Source of the DNA: Propionibacterium sp. oral taxon 192 str. F0372
GTDB lineage: Bacteria > Actinomycetota > Actinomycetes > Propionibacteriales > Propionibacteriaceae
Length of the DNA: 64,000 nucleotides
Assembly: GCF_000413315.1 (NCBI RefSeq)
Contig: NZ_KE340297.1
Span: 747,698-811,697 of the forward strand
Direction: 5' to 3'
Below the pieces are notes generated by a model. The model had not been told where the DNA came from. It was given only the letters and a program-made list of their open reading frames with translations, and searched no databases. Of the stretch, positions 54,031-63,344 are shown one piece after another (the first letter of the stretch is position 1; every line of letters starts with the position of its first letter). The position numbers and the translations under genes were made by a program.

Positions 54031-55218
54031 TTAGGCCTCCTGAGCCTGTGCCGCAGCGGATTCCTCCGCAGCACCCGATGCAGGGAAGGCGTTGCGGAAC
54101 ATCAGCAGGGCCAGGGCCACCGCCGCGATGCCCGCAACGAGCTTGCCGGAGATCATCGCGGCGATCATGTCGGGCATCACGCCTGCGGTGAAGCCCAAGT
54201 GGTCGCCGAAAGCAAAGGCCGCCGACACGGCAAAGGCCGCATTGAGGATCTTGCCGCGGGCATCCATGTTCTTCATGATCTCGAACATCGCGATGTTGTT
54301 GGCCAAGGTGGCGATGAAGCCACCGGCAGCGGTGTCGTTGACACCCATCAGCTTGCCGACGGCCGCCAGCGGCTTCCTGCCGAAGGTAACGATGAGGTGC
54401 ACCGCGGGGAAGGCGCCAGCCAAAGCCATCGCGATTGAAGCAATGATGCCGAAACCTTCGGTCGCGGGCTTCATCACCCAACCGGATGCGTCCTGGGCCC
54501 CGAAGAGCACGAACAATTCATTGCCGTCGGCATCGGTGATCGTCGGGAAAACTTGGAGCACACCCTGGAAGATGCACAAGATGAGACCGATCGAGATCAT
54601 AAACACCAAGCCCTTGCCGAAGGCCTCGAATCCGCGAGTCATCATGTCGGGCTTGAACCACAGGCCGACGGCCAACAGGATCGCGACCAGCACGATCGGA
54701 ACGGTTTGGCGCAGCACGAAGACCGGGCTCATACCGGCGACCAGACCGGAGACGACCACACCGATCGGGATGGTGACGATGCCAGCCATGACCCCGCGGG
54801 CCAGGAAGCCACGATCCTCCTTGTTGATGATGCCCAGGGCCACTGGAATGGTGAACACGATGGTCGCACCCATCATGGCGCCCAAAATCAGACCGGAGAG
54901 CTTCTGGGCATCGGGGTTTCCGGTCAGCGCCTGGGCCAGCGGCCAGCCACCCATGTCGTTGGCCAGCAGGGTGCCGGCGAACATTGCCGGATCGGCTCCC
55001 AGGAATTCATACACGGGGCGGATCACGACACCGAGTACTTTGGCCAAGATCGGAGACAAGGAGTAGACGCCCACCATCGATAGGGCCAGCGGACCCATCG
55101 CATTGATGCCCTCCTCGAATTTCTCTCCGAGACCGAATTTGTTGCCGATCGCGCGATCCAGACCGCCCAGCACCATGCAGATCATCAAGATCCACATGAT
55201 CACTTCATTAATGCCCAC
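54031..55218 (-). CDS. eutH: Ethanolamine permease
   Basis: 395 residues, ten or more predicted membrane helices. VIMWILMICMVLGGLDRAIG at the start, AGTLLANDMGGWPLAQAL and AFAFGDHLGFTAGVMPDMIA are EutH family segments. It imports ethanolamine across the membrane. It is the first gene of the leftward eut operon, downstream of the repeat-rich region at 55.2-55.35 kb. Confidence 0.94.
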   Translation of the reverse strand: MGINEVIMWILMICMVLGGLDRAIGNKFGLGEKFEEGINAMGPLALSMVGVYSLSPILAKVLGVVIRPVYEFLGADPAMFAGTLLANDMGGWPLAQALTGNPDAQKLSGLILGAMMGATIVFTIPVALGIINKEDRGFLARGVMAGIVTIPIGVVVSGLVAGMSPVFVLRQTVPIVLVAILLAVGLWFKPDMMTRGFEAFGKGLVFMISIGLILCIFQGVLQVFPTITDADGNELFVLFGAQDASGWVMKPATEGFGIIASIAMALAGAFPAVHLIVTFGRKPLAAVGKLMGVNDTAAGGFIATLANNIAMFEIMKNMDARGKILNAAFAVSAAFAFGDHLGFTAGVMPDMIAAMISGKLVAGIAAVALALLMFRNAFPASGAAEESAAAQAQEA

Positions 55219-55237
55219 CTAAGCCCCTCAACTCTGA

Positions 55238-55343
55238 AAGGAAACCACTTATGACAAGAAGGAAACCACTTATGACAAGTAAATTCTGGCAAGTGAACCA
55301 CTTGTTCCATGACAACTTGCCATAGACGAGCACTACCGTAGTG
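55238..55343 (-). promoter_or_regulatory. Repeat-rich regulatory region upstream of eutH
   Basis: A 21-bp unit, aaggaaaccacttatgacaag, occurs twice exactly in tandem (55238-55258, 55259-55279). A third related site (accacttgttccatgacaa) follows at about 55297. The sequence caagtg-aac-cacttg (55290-55304) and cactac-c-gtagtg (55331-55343) are inverted repeats. Such iterated motifs in front of a substrate-induced operon suggest binding sites for a regulator that is not in the window. The tandem repeat lies about 20-60 bp upstream of the start codon, where it could also affect the mRNA leader. Confidence 0.55.
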
Positions 55344-55505
55344 GCCCTGCTCACCTTGATGCAAGACTGAAATAAAGTGTTCCCTCAGGAGAAATGATCT
55401 TGCAGTCCACGGTTCAAGCAACCCGCTGCCCACTTGGCTCAATCTGCTTTGATGGGGCGCATCAGCGGGGCGCACCCCGAGCGTTCACATGACAGGAACC
55501 GGCCC

Positions 55506-55790
55506 ATGCCCGAACTTAACCTGATTGACAACACCGCAGCTTTCCGATACGAGGCCTACGAGGATGGCGAACTCGTGTGCCAGATCGACTACCTGCTCGA
55601 CGGGAACGTTGTTTCCTTCACCCACACCGGCACCCCGGTTGCCCATCGTGGGCGCGGGCTGGCGAGCAAGTTGACATCCTTCGCCCTCAACGACGTGCGT
55701 CGCCGGGGGCGCAAGGTACGCCCGCTATGCCCTTACACCGCCCAGTACATCAAGTCACACCCGGCCTACCGCGATCTCGTTGTCGGCTGA
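55506..55790 (+). CDS. Small GNAT-like N-acetyltransferase (YjdJ type)
   Basis: 94 residues of the short acetyltransferase family with one acyl-CoA-binding core: VSFTHTGTPVAHRGRGLASK, then RRRGRKVRPLCPYTAQYIKS. The Cys in LCPYTAQYI is typical of this family. ATG 55506 is used rather than the longer frame from 55434. It is divergent from the eut operon and probably unrelated to it. Substrate is unknown. Confidence 0.85.
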   Translation: MPELNLIDNTAAFRYEAYEDGELVCQIDYLLDGNVVSFTHTGTPVAHRGRGLASKLTSFALNDVRRRGRKVRPLCPYTAQYIKSHPAYRDLVVG

Positions 55791-55808
55791 GTGCCCCGGC
55801 GCTCATGG

Positions 55809-56900
55809 TCACGACGCCCAGCCGCCAGTTCCGTACTGCCACGCCCACCAAGCCATCGTCGCCACATCGGCGAGCACCAACGCGCCACCAACCAACCAGC
55901 GGGTGATGCGCGAACCGACGCGTCTGGACAGCAGATCGCCGATGAGCACGAAGGTCGGGAACCACAACAGCACAGCTCGGTTCACCGAGATGAACCATCC
56001 GGAGCAGGACAACGCCAGCACCGCCGCACCCACCCAGGCTGCTTCAGCCCAACGACGCCTGACCAGGCACCAAACCACCGTCACATAACCAACGATCACA
56101 GAGACGATCTCCCAGCGGAACATCGCGGCGACGGCATCGCTGCGCGGAGCCCAGTAGGCCTGGCTGGTCATCGGCCAGGTTGCCCGCAAGCCCTCCCACG
56201 GCCACGCCAAACTACGTTGCCAGCCGCTGTTCTGGGCAGAGTACCAGGCACCCCAGTCCCCGGTGAGCCGGTAGAGGAAGACCGCGTGGGCGCCCAACAC
56301 CGCGGCGGGCACCAACAACCAGGCTGCGTTGCGGATACGATCCAGCATGCGTTCGTCTTGGACGAGGGCCATGATGCCCAGCCCGGCGATGAGGAACAGC
56401 CCAGAGACCCGCAGGGTACAGGCGAGTCCGGCCAGGGCGGCTGCCTGGCCCCAGCGACGGGCGTCGGCTCGCTGCCAGGCCCAGAACCCGGCGGCGGCGA
56501 AGAAAGACTCGGTGTAGCCGACCGCGGTGAATACCCCCATCGGGGCTAGACACCACAGACAGGCCACCGTGCTGCCGAAGAGCCGGTACAAGGCCCACAC
56601 GGCAAGAAGTGATGCAATATTGGCGGCGATCGCTGCACCGATCACCATGTTGATGCCGAAGGCGTCGAGGAGCCTCATCAGCAGCGGCAAGCCGGGGAAG
56701 AAGGCCTGGTTGGCCTGCTGCACATAGCCCTCGGTAGCGATGCCGGTGAAATGCGCCACATCCCAATTCGACAGCACATCGACCACGCTGCGCCGACTGG
56801 TCTCGACGATGCGAAAGAGCACGAGCAGATACACCACTCGCGTCATCAACCATGTGATGACCACTAGTTTCGGATCATCACGGCGTTTCTCAAGAGTCAT
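55809..56900 (-). CDS. Membrane mannosyltransferase, PIG-V-like
   Basis: 363 residues with about eight to ten membrane helices. The early loop NWDVAHFTGIATEGY, then QAFFPGLPLLMRLL, corresponds to the acidic catalytic loop of GT-C enzymes of the PIG-V (GPI mannosyltransferase 2) family found in actinobacteria. It probably transfers mannose from a polyprenol-phosphate donor outside the membrane. The start is uncertain: ATG 56900 or GTG 56924. Confidence 0.75.
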   Translation of the reverse strand: MTLEKRRDDPKLVVITWLMTRVVYLLVLFRIVETSRRSVVDVLSNWDVAHFTGIATEGYVQQANQAFFPGLPLLMRLLDAFGINMVIGAAIAANIASLLAVWALYRLFGSTVACLWCLAPMGVFTAVGYTESFFAAAGFWAWQRADARRWGQAAALAGLACTLRVSGLFLIAGLGIMALVQDERMLDRIRNAAWLLVPAAVLGAHAVFLYRLTGDWGAWYSAQNSGWQRSLAWPWEGLRATWPMTSQAYWAPRSDAVAAMFRWEIVSVIVGYVTVVWCLVRRRWAEAAWVGAAVLALSCSGWFISVNRAVLLWFPTFVLIGDLLSRRVGSRITRWLVGGALVLADVATMAWWAWQYGTGGWAS

Positions 56901-56945
56901 CGTGATGACACCGCCACTCGTCACAACGCCTGCGGACGACGACGC

Positions 56946-58358
56946 TCATCGCCTGGCTCTCCAGCCACGTAACTGCGACACCCGGGCGGGGCGACGACGC
57001 TCGTTGAGAATGACCACCCAGTCGGCGTCCAGGGCGTGGTCGAGCACACCGCCGTGTGGGTCGTCGGTATGTGGAATGCGCACCGGATCCTCCCAGGGCC
57101 GCATCATGTCGTCAATCACCCGCAGTCCCACCCACACCTGGATGACGACGCGGAAGATGATCGCCAACCAGTAGAGGATCTCCCCGTCGGTGCCGATGCC
57201 GAGGGCTCCCTGGAGCATGCCCCACACGCTGAAGTTGTAGATGACCTCGCCGACGCTCCATACCGCGACATCGGTGAACTTCGGGCGGGCCAGCACCACC
57301 AGGGGCAGCAGCCACAAGGCGAATTGTGGTGAATAGACCTTGTTGAATATCAGGAAAACGATGACCAGCAACAACCCCACCTGGGCCACCCGGGGGCGCC
57401 GAGGGGCCTTGATCACCAACCAGGCTATGCCAATGCCGCCGAATGCCATGAGGGCAAAAGCGATGCCGGAGACCCCAGGGACGTCGAAACCCATCAGCGA
57501 GATGACGTACCACAGGGAGCCCAGATCGGCCTTGCGGTCGGCGTTAAACGACCAGAAATAGACCCACCCGGACCAAGAAATGATCATCATCGGGGCATTC
57601 ACCGCACCCCAGGTGAGTACGGCGGCAACCCACATCACCACCGCCTGCCGGTGTTTGGCGGCCCGGATGCACAACAGGGTGATGGCCACGAGCACGAGCA
57701 ACGGGTAGAACTTCGTCGCGAAGCCCACTCCCAGCCATATACCGGCCCAGCCCGGGCGTGACCGGGACCAGGCGAGCAACCCCAGGGAGGTGAAGACCAG
57801 CACCAGCAGGTCCCAGTTGATCAGCCCGTTGAGCAGCACCACCGGGGAGGCCGCGATGAACATGGCGTCCCAGGAGAAACGGTGCGACTCATCGCGGGAG
57901 GGCCGTCCTAGGCGCAGGTGAGCCCAGCACAGCACCATGAAGGCGGCGAAAAGGAAGATGGCATTCCACTGGAAGAAAATCTGCGAGGCGGCCACCTGTC
58001 CCGTGCTGCTACCGGCCCCGCCCAGACTGGCGAAGGGCGCAGTCAGGGCCCGCATGGCCATGATGAAATAGCCGATGACGACGGGATACTCCAGGTCAAT
58101 CGAGGTATAGATACCACCAGACTCAATCATGTGCCGGTTGAGGAAGAGCGTCCAGATATCCGAATAGCACACCCGCAGGTAGGGGTTGGGGAAATGCCCG
58201 TCGATCATCCGGCAGGGCAACTGGCGGGCGATGAGCACCAACCAGAACACCCCTGCGACCATGTAAGTCCACACCCGTGGATCACGCCACAACCCACCGG
58301 TGGCCGCTCGCGTGCCGAGCGGTCCACCGATACGCCGGGTCAGTACCTCAGGAATCAC
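56946..58358 (-). CDS. Polyprenol-phosphate-mannose-dependent mannosyltransferase, GT87 family
   Basis: About 470 residues, strongly hydrophobic, with many membrane helices. The extracytoplasmic loop YSDIWTLFLNRHMIESGG, then IYTSIDLEYPVVIGYF, resembles the GT87 (DUF2029) mannosyltransferases of cell-envelope glycan synthesis. It lies next to the PIG-V-like gene on the same strand, so the two may act on one glycan or lipoglycan. The start is uncertain; GTG 58358 gives the best N-terminus, with 58406 the longest option. Confidence 0.75.
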   Translation of the reverse strand: MIPEVLTRRIGGPLGTRAATGGLWRDPRVWTYMVAGVFWLVLIARQLPCRMIDGHFPNPYLRVCYSDIWTLFLNRHMIESGGIYTSIDLEYPVVIGYFIMAMRALTAPFASLGGAGSSTGQVAASQIFFQWNAIFLFAAFMVLCWAHLRLGRPSRDESHRFSWDAMFIAASPVVLLNGLINWDLLVLVFTSLGLLAWSRSRPGWAGIWLGVGFATKFYPLLVLVAITLLCIRAAKHRQAVVMWVAAVLTWGAVNAPMMIISWSGWVYFWSFNADRKADLGSLWYVISLMGFDVPGVSGIAFALMAFGGIGIAWLVIKAPRRPRVAQVGLLLVIVFLIFNKVYSPQFALWLLPLVVLARPKFTDVAVWSVGEVIYNFSVWGMLQGALGIGTDGEILYWLAIIFRVVIQVWVGLRVIDDMMRPWEDPVRIPHTDDPHGGVLDHALDADWVVILNERRRPARVSQLRGWRARR

Positions 58359-58462
58359 GAGGCAATTGTGCCCCACGCTGTAGGCCGCCCTCGCACCGGG
58401 CGACAATCCGCGTCACGATTCGGTGATGTCATGACCTGGTACTGAGCCACGAACAGCCAGGG

Positions 58463-60706
58463 TCACCCGGCAGTGCGTGGTCCGGCCGGTTCTCCAGCTG
58501 AGACACTGGGCTGCGGATACTCGACCGAGGGCACCGTGGTTGCGGTCTCACTTGGCAGCTCGGTGGGCTCCGGGGCCATGGTTACCGTCTCGGTAGGCTC
58601 CGGGGCCGCAGTCGCAGTCTCGGTGGGTTGCGGGGTCTCTTCGGTCACAGAAGGGCTCGGTGCCTGGCTCGGTGGGTTCGCGACCGTCGGCTGGATGTTC
58701 GCTGCGGGCGGGAACTCGGTACGGTCGGTCTTCTGAGTGGCCACCGCCATGTAGTCGTTCCAGATGTCGGTCGGGTAACCCGCGCCATAGAAGGCCGCCT
58801 GCCCGCTCTTGGCGTAGACGTCAAGGTTCTCCTGACCGGTCTCGCCTGCAGCCATCATGACCGCGGTGGAGATCTTGGCAGTGTAGCCGCACAGCCATCC
58901 AGCGCGGGTGAGCTGGCGAGCGGAGCCCCCCTGACCGACCGCTATGCCCTCGGTGCCGGTCTTCCCCGCGACGTCGCGCCCATCAACCGCAGTGCGCTGG
59001 GAAGGCTCCGCGGACTGGCTGAGAGCGTAGGTCACGTCTGCGGCCACATCGGCCTCGATGGTCTGTTCCCCAGAAGTGCTTCCTTCATAGACAACGGTGC
59101 CTTTAGCATCGATCACCTGGGCGACGACATGGGCCTCGTTACGCTTTCCCTTGTTGGCCAGGGTTGCGAAGGCGTTGGCCTGGTCAAGGACGGTAACCTC
59201 GCCCTCCCCCAACACCATGCGGTCGCCTTGCTCGCGCCATGATGGATCCTCGACCAAACCACCGTCGGTAGCCGCGTCGACCAGCTGCTCCGAGCCGTTG
59301 TCAATGCGGGTCATCAAATCGACGAAGGCGGTATTCATCGAGTACTGGGTGGCCTTGAGCAGGGTGGTCTGCCCGTAGTTGGCACCGGAGTCGTTGTGCA
59401 CCGGGACAGATTCCCCAGGCGGGGTGAAGGTCGATCCGCGCAGCACCGAGGTGAGCCCGAAACCGTTGCGCAGGCCCGCGACGATACCCCACACCTTGAA
59501 GGTGGATGCGGCATAGTGGTTTGTCGTTGCCCAGTTCAGCGAGGACTTGATGAAATCCGGGCCGCCGTAGAGAGCCAGCACTCCACCGGTGCCCACCTCG
59601 ACGGAAGCCAGGCCGGTTTTCAGCCCTTCAGCGGTGGGTTCCACCCAATTGCCCGCTTCGTCGCGGTAGCGGCGGGCATTCTCTGCCGCCTTCTTGGTGT
59701 TCTTCTGCACCGAATCAACGGCAGCGGCCTGCATGGCCGCGTCGAAGGTGGTGATGATCTTGTAGCCGCCACCGTTGATCTGGTCAGCGGTGAAGCCATT
59801 GGCCTCCAGTTCGCTGGTGGCCATGCTCATCAAGAAGCCATTAGATCCTCCGTAGGCTTCCGAGGTCTGGACCTGCGGAAACTGGGGCAGGGTGCCGCGC
59901 AGTTGGTCGGCCTCGGACTGGGAGATGTTCTTGGCCAGCACCATGCCGTCGAGCACATAGTCGACGCGCTCGGTCAGGCCCGCTATAGCCTTCTCACCGT
60001 TGGCCGGGTCGAAGGCGGAGGGCTGGTTGATCAGCGCGGCAAGGGCTGCGGACTGATGGAGGCTGAGCTGGGCGGCACTGACACCGAAGTAGGTCTGGGC
60101 AGCGGCCTCAATGCCATAGGCGCCGCGCCCGAAGTAGATGGTGTTCAGGTAATCCTCAAGCACCTTCTCCTTAGGCAGTTCCTTATCCATCTTGATGGCC
60201 AAGGCCAGCTCGGTGAATTTGCGGCTGAAGGTCTGCTCCGAAGTCAGGTAGCGGATCTTGATGTACTGCTGAGTGATCGTCGACCCGCCACCGGTAATCT
60301 CCTGATTGGTGGCAATTCCGAACACCGCCCTGGCCAAGCCCTTGAAGTCGATGCCCTGGTTGGTCCAGAAGGAACGGTCCTCGGCTGCAACGACGGCATA
60401 CTTGATCGACTCGGCCATCTGATCATAGCTGACGACGGTACGGTTCTGCACGGCCAAGGAACCCAGTTCGGTAGTACCGTCACGGAAATAGAGGCGGGTA
60501 GTTTGGGTACCGAAATCGGCATTTGGATCAGGCAGTTCGGTGCGTTTGTAGAAGGCGTATCCAGCGACGGTGCCCGCCAAGGCCAGCACTAGTACCAGGA
60601 TCGTCGTCACCTGGAAGAACCTCTTGATACGTGGATGTTTACCACGCCCGCGTCGTCCCCTGCCCGACGCATCGGCACGCCGCGCGTTCGAGTTGGTCTC
60701 AACCAT
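58463..60706 (-). CDS. Class A penicillin-binding protein (transglycosylase-transpeptidase)
   Basis: 747 residues. A basic N-terminus and one membrane helix (about 30-52) precede a GT51 transglycosylase (VAAEDRSFWTNQGIDFKG, GGGSTITQQYIK). The transpeptidase has catalytic Ser in AASTFKVWG (SxxK), YSMNTAF (SxN) and AGKTGTEG (KTG). The C-terminal 90 residues are Pro/Thr/Glu-rich. It polymerises and cross-links peptidoglycan. ATG 60706 follows ggaggac and overlaps the DUF5318 stop by 8 bp. Confidence 0.94.
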   Translation of the reverse strand: MVETNSNARRADASGRGRRGRGKHPRIKRFFQVTTILVLVLALAGTVAGYAFYKRTELPDPNADFGTQTTRLYFRDGTTELGSLAVQNRTVVSYDQMAESIKYAVVAAEDRSFWTNQGIDFKGLARAVFGIATNQEITGGGSTITQQYIKIRYLTSEQTFSRKFTELALAIKMDKELPKEKVLEDYLNTIYFGRGAYGIEAAAQTYFGVSAAQLSLHQSAALAALINQPSAFDPANGEKAIAGLTERVDYVLDGMVLAKNISQSEADQLRGTLPQFPQVQTSEAYGGSNGFLMSMATSELEANGFTADQINGGGYKIITTFDAAMQAAAVDSVQKNTKKAAENARRYRDEAGNWVEPTAEGLKTGLASVEVGTGGVLALYGGPDFIKSSLNWATTNHYAASTFKVWGIVAGLRNGFGLTSVLRGSTFTPPGESVPVHNDSGANYGQTTLLKATQYSMNTAFVDLMTRIDNGSEQLVDAATDGGLVEDPSWREQGDRMVLGEGEVTVLDQANAFATLANKGKRNEAHVVAQVIDAKGTVVYEGSTSGEQTIEADVAADVTYALSQSAEPSQRTAVDGRDVAGKTGTEGIAVGQGGSARQLTRAGWLCGYTAKISTAVMMAAGETGQENLDVYAKSGQAAFYGAGYPTDIWNDYMAVATQKTDRTEFPPAANIQPTVANPPSQAPSPSVTEETPQPTETATAAPEPTETVTMAPEPTELPSETATTVPSVEYPQPSVSAGEPAGPRTAG

Positions 60707-61172
60707 AGATGTCCTCCACAGTCCTCTGTCGTCTCGGCGGCGGTCGCCGCACCCCGTCGCCCAGCACATAGGTCTCGATCAGATGGTTCCAGTTGCAGTC
60801 GGGGCAAACCTCCACGACGCGCACCTTGAACTCACCGACCTCGGTCTCCATCTCGCACAATTCCTCGGCAGATTTGATCCGCCCCGAGAATTGACCAAGC
60901 TGGTCACCGAAGACATAGTTGAGCACCATCAATCTCTGCGAGGTGCAGACCGGGCAGTCACGGGCAGCTAGCACACCGTGGTGCAGGGCCGACCGGACGA
61001 GCAGCGGGTCCGCGTCACAGGGATCGATACCGCTCAACAGGGCCGCTGGGCGACGCATCGCCTCAAGAGTGGCCCGACGTTGCAGGGCATGGCTGACCCG
61101 TTCGCGCTGGGTGCGGAACGGTGGACGAACCATGCGCACCAGCCTAGGGCGTGGAGCAAGGTCCGTGGTCAT
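60699..61172 (-). CDS. DUF5318-family protein
   Basis: 157 residues. Two Cys pairs, CPVC and CPDC, are spaced about 48 residues apart and could bind zinc. The family occurs in actinobacteria, typically beside a class A PBP gene as here. It overlaps that gene by 8 bp. The start is uncertain (ATG 61172, or 61133, or 61250). The role is unknown; coupling suggests a cell-envelope link. Confidence 0.75.
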   Translation of the reverse strand: MTTDLAPRPRLVRMVRPPFRTQRERVSHALQRRATLEAMRRPAALLSGIDPCDADPLLVRSALHHGVLAARDCPVCTSQRLMVLNYVFGDQLGQFSGRIKSAEELCEMETEVGEFKVRVVEVCPDCNWNHLIETYVLGDGVRRPPPRRQRTVEDIYG

Positions 61173-61339
61173 CACCCAGAAACATACGCCCGGCTTGCCC
61201 GCAGACGGTCGTGATCTGTCCGGCTGCGCTCCCAAGCCCACCACCATCACTGTGCTGACGACGCATCCACTGGAAATGAAGTGCGCGTTGCCAATAGATG
61301 CGTTGTCAATAGGTTTGGTGCGATGATATGATCAGACAT

Positions 61340-61429
61340 CCACCAGGATCCAGGAAGCCGGATCAAGCCGGCACGGTCGCGCCACTGTGACCGTCTTACG
61401 AGACGGAAGTCAGAAACTGGCTCTGGTGG
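61340..61429 (+). ncRNA. Cobalamin riboswitch
   Basis: The conserved B12-riboswitch elements are visible: gccggcacggtcgc, then gccactgtgaccg, and ggaagtcagaaactggc. The ends ccaccag (61340-61346) and ctggtgg (61423-61429) pair to close the aptamer. It lies 49 bp upstream of cbiM, so high adenosylcobalamin should lower cobalt import. No such element is seen in front of pdu or eut. Confidence 0.9.
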
Positions 61430-61478
61430 TGCCTTTCGTCGACGGGACGCATGATCCCGAGAAAGGAGTGACTTTCGC

Positions 61479-62165
61479 ATGCACATTGCAGAAGGCATTC
61501 TTCCTCCTATCCAGTGCGCGGCGTGGTATGCCGCCTCCGCGCCGTTCGTCGTGCACGGCGCACGCCAGGTGATCAAGGAGGTGAAGGAGCGTCCGGAGAA
61601 CCGGCTGCTGCTGGCAACCGCCGGTGCCTTCACCTTCCTGTTGTCATCAATCAAACTGCCGTCGGTGACCGGTTCCTCGTCGCACCCGACCGGAACCGGA
61701 GCCGGAGCGGTGATCTTCAAACCACCGGTGATGGCCTTCATGGGCACCGTGGTGCTCATCTTCCAGGCGTTGTTGCTAGCCCATGGCGGCATCACCACCC
61801 TGGGCGCGAACGCCTTCTCCATGGCAATCGTCGGACCATGGGTCGGCTACGCGTTCTACAAGCTGACGATGAAGGTGGGCGGCCCGAGTTGGCTGGCGGT
61901 GTTCCTGTGTATGGTCTTCGCCGACCTATCCACCTACTGCGTCACCAGCATCCAGTTGGCCCTGGCCTTCCCTGATCCGTCGAGTGGTATGGCTGGTGCT
62001 GCGGCGAAGTTCCTGTCGATCTTCGCGGTCTCCCAGGTGCCATTGGCGATCATGGAGGGTTTCCTCGGCATCCTGCTGTTCCGCTTCCTGGTGAAGGTGG
62101 CGGCCCCCCAGCTGGATTCTCTCGGGCTGGATCTCGGTATCGCGAAGGAGCACGCTCATGTCTGA
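61479..62165 (+). CDS. cbiM: Cobalt ECF transporter substrate-binding membrane subunit
   Basis: 228 residues. The N-terminal HIAEGILPP supplies the metal-binding His of CbiM proteins (Met-His-Ile). [19 protein letters not shown] and [19 protein letters not shown] are family segments. Several membrane helices follow. Start is ATG 61479 after gaaaggag. It overlaps cbiN by 8 bp and is controlled by the riboswitch upstream. Confidence 0.96.
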   Translation: MHIAEGILPPIQCAAWYAASAPFVVHGARQVIKEVKERPENRLLLATAGAFTFLLSSIKLPSVTGSSSHPTGTGAGAVIFKPPVMAFMGTVVLIFQALLLAHGGITTLGANAFSMAIVGPWVGYAFYKLTMKVGGPSWLAVFLCMVFADLSTYCVTSIQLALAFPDPSSGMAGAAAKFLSIFAVSQVPLAIMEGFLGILLFRFLVKVAAPQLDSLGLDLGIAKEHAHV

Positions 62166-62547
62166 TGTGCTGACCAGCAATCGCAAATGGGTCACCCCGG
62201 CGCTCGTGGCCGCCGTCGTGGCGATCTTCCTGGCCTGCCTGTTTATCGGAACCCATGCTGCATCCGGTGAGGAGGAAGCCTTCGGCGGCACCGACGGGGC
62301 AGCCACCACGGCTGCCGAGGAGGCCGGCGCTGAACCATGGTTCAAGCCGCTCTTCGAGCCGGCGGGCGAGGTCGAGTCCGGACTGTTCGCCATGCAGGCC
62401 GCCATTGGCTCGGGTGTCATGTGCTTCGCCATCGGCTGGATGGCCGGGAACCGCAGGGGCGCCAAGCATGCGACCACCACAGCTGATACCGGCGCGGGGC
62501 CCGATCCGACCAACGAGGCCGGGAACGAGCAGACACCGGTGGACTGA
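62158..62547 (+). CDS. cbiN: Cobalt ECF transporter small subunit
   Basis: 129 residues with two membrane helices (about 12-33 and 78-97) and an extracytoplasmic loop rich in Gly, Ala and Glu. [19 protein letters not shown] before the second helix is the CbiN signature. CbiN works with CbiM in metal loading. The C-terminal 30 residues are a hydrophilic tail, longer than in many family members. Confidence 0.92.
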   Translation: MSDVLTSNRKWVTPALVAAVVAIFLACLFIGTHAASGEEEAFGGTDGAATTAAEEAGAEPWFKPLFEPAGEVESGLFAMQAAIGSGVMCFAIGWMAGNRRGAKHATTTADTGAGPDPTNEAGNEQTPVD

Positions 62548-62552
62548 ACCCC

Positions 62553-63344
62553 ATGCATCTACACATCGGATCCCTCGATGATGCCGCCTGGTATTCCCCC
62601 TGGCGGCGTCACCGGGTGGGGGAGAAGGTATTCTGCTCCATGAGCTTGGTGGCCACCGCGCTGCTGGCACCGACGTGGCCGGGCACCTTGCTGGTCTCAC
62701 TGGCCGCCGTCGCATTCATCTGCGGGTGGGCGCGCATCCGGCCCGGGGTACTGCTGGCCGCGATATCGGCCCCAGTGGTTTTCCTATTGCTCGGCGCAGC
62801 CTCGGTGTTGCTGTCCGTTGGCCAGTCAGCAGTCGATGCGTGGTGGCAGTTGGGCTGGTTGAGCATTGGTGAGACCTCGATGCGCCAGGCCGCCAAGCTA
62901 TTTGCCCATGGAATCGCGGGGACCTTGGCGGTGATGGTGCTTGCCACGACGACTCCCATGGTTGACCTGCTCACCTGGGGACGTCGGCTGCGCATTCCCG
63001 ATCCGCTGCTGGAGATCGCAAATCTCACCTACCGGCTGTTGTTCGTTTTGCTGGACACCGCGATCACGGTATTCGAGGCGCAGCGTTGCCGCCTGGGCGA
63101 CGACCCGGTGGGCCCGGGTGCGTTCCGGCGGCGCTGGTCGAACCTAGCTGCCGGGATCGGACAGGTGGGGGTGCTGGCCTGGAGCCGGGCCTCGGTGCTG
63201 AACGAGGGCCTGACCCATCGGGGCTTCGAGGATTCGTTGGTGACATTGCCGGTTGCCCGGCCCGCGTCACCGAAGCTTTTGGGAGGCAGTGCGGCTGTGG
63301 TGGCAGCCATTTGGGCAATCAGTTTGGTGGTGACCAACCTATGA
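62553..63344 (+). CDS. cbiQ: Cobalt ECF transporter permease (T component)
   Basis: 263 residues with five or six membrane helices. The coupling helices include [19 protein letters not shown] and AQRCRLGD, with the Ala-Arg-Gly motif replaced by related sequences ([15 protein letters not shown]). It couples CbiO ATP hydrolysis to CbiMN. ATG 62553 lies 5 bp after the cbiN stop, and the stop overlaps cbiO (ATGA). Confidence 0.93.
   Translation: MHLHIGSLDDAAWYSPWRRHRVGEKVFCSMSLVATALLAPTWPGTLLVSLAAVAFICGWARIRPGVLLAAISAPVVFLLLGAASVLLSVGQSAVDAWWQLGWLSIGETSMRQAAKLFAHGIAGTLAVMVLATTTPMVDLLTWGRRLRIPDPLLEIANLTYRLLFVLLDTAITVFEAQRCRLGDDPVGPGAFRRRWSNLAAGIGQVGVLAWSRASVLNEGLTHRGFEDSLVTLPVARPASPKLLGGSAAVVAAIWAISLVVTNL

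Noticed and set aside
55331-55343. cactac-c-gtagtg as a second operator for the TetR protein at 17.8 kb
   Set aside because: The half-sites are the same as at 17738-17754, but the spacing differs (1 against 5 bp) and there is no functional link between the regions.
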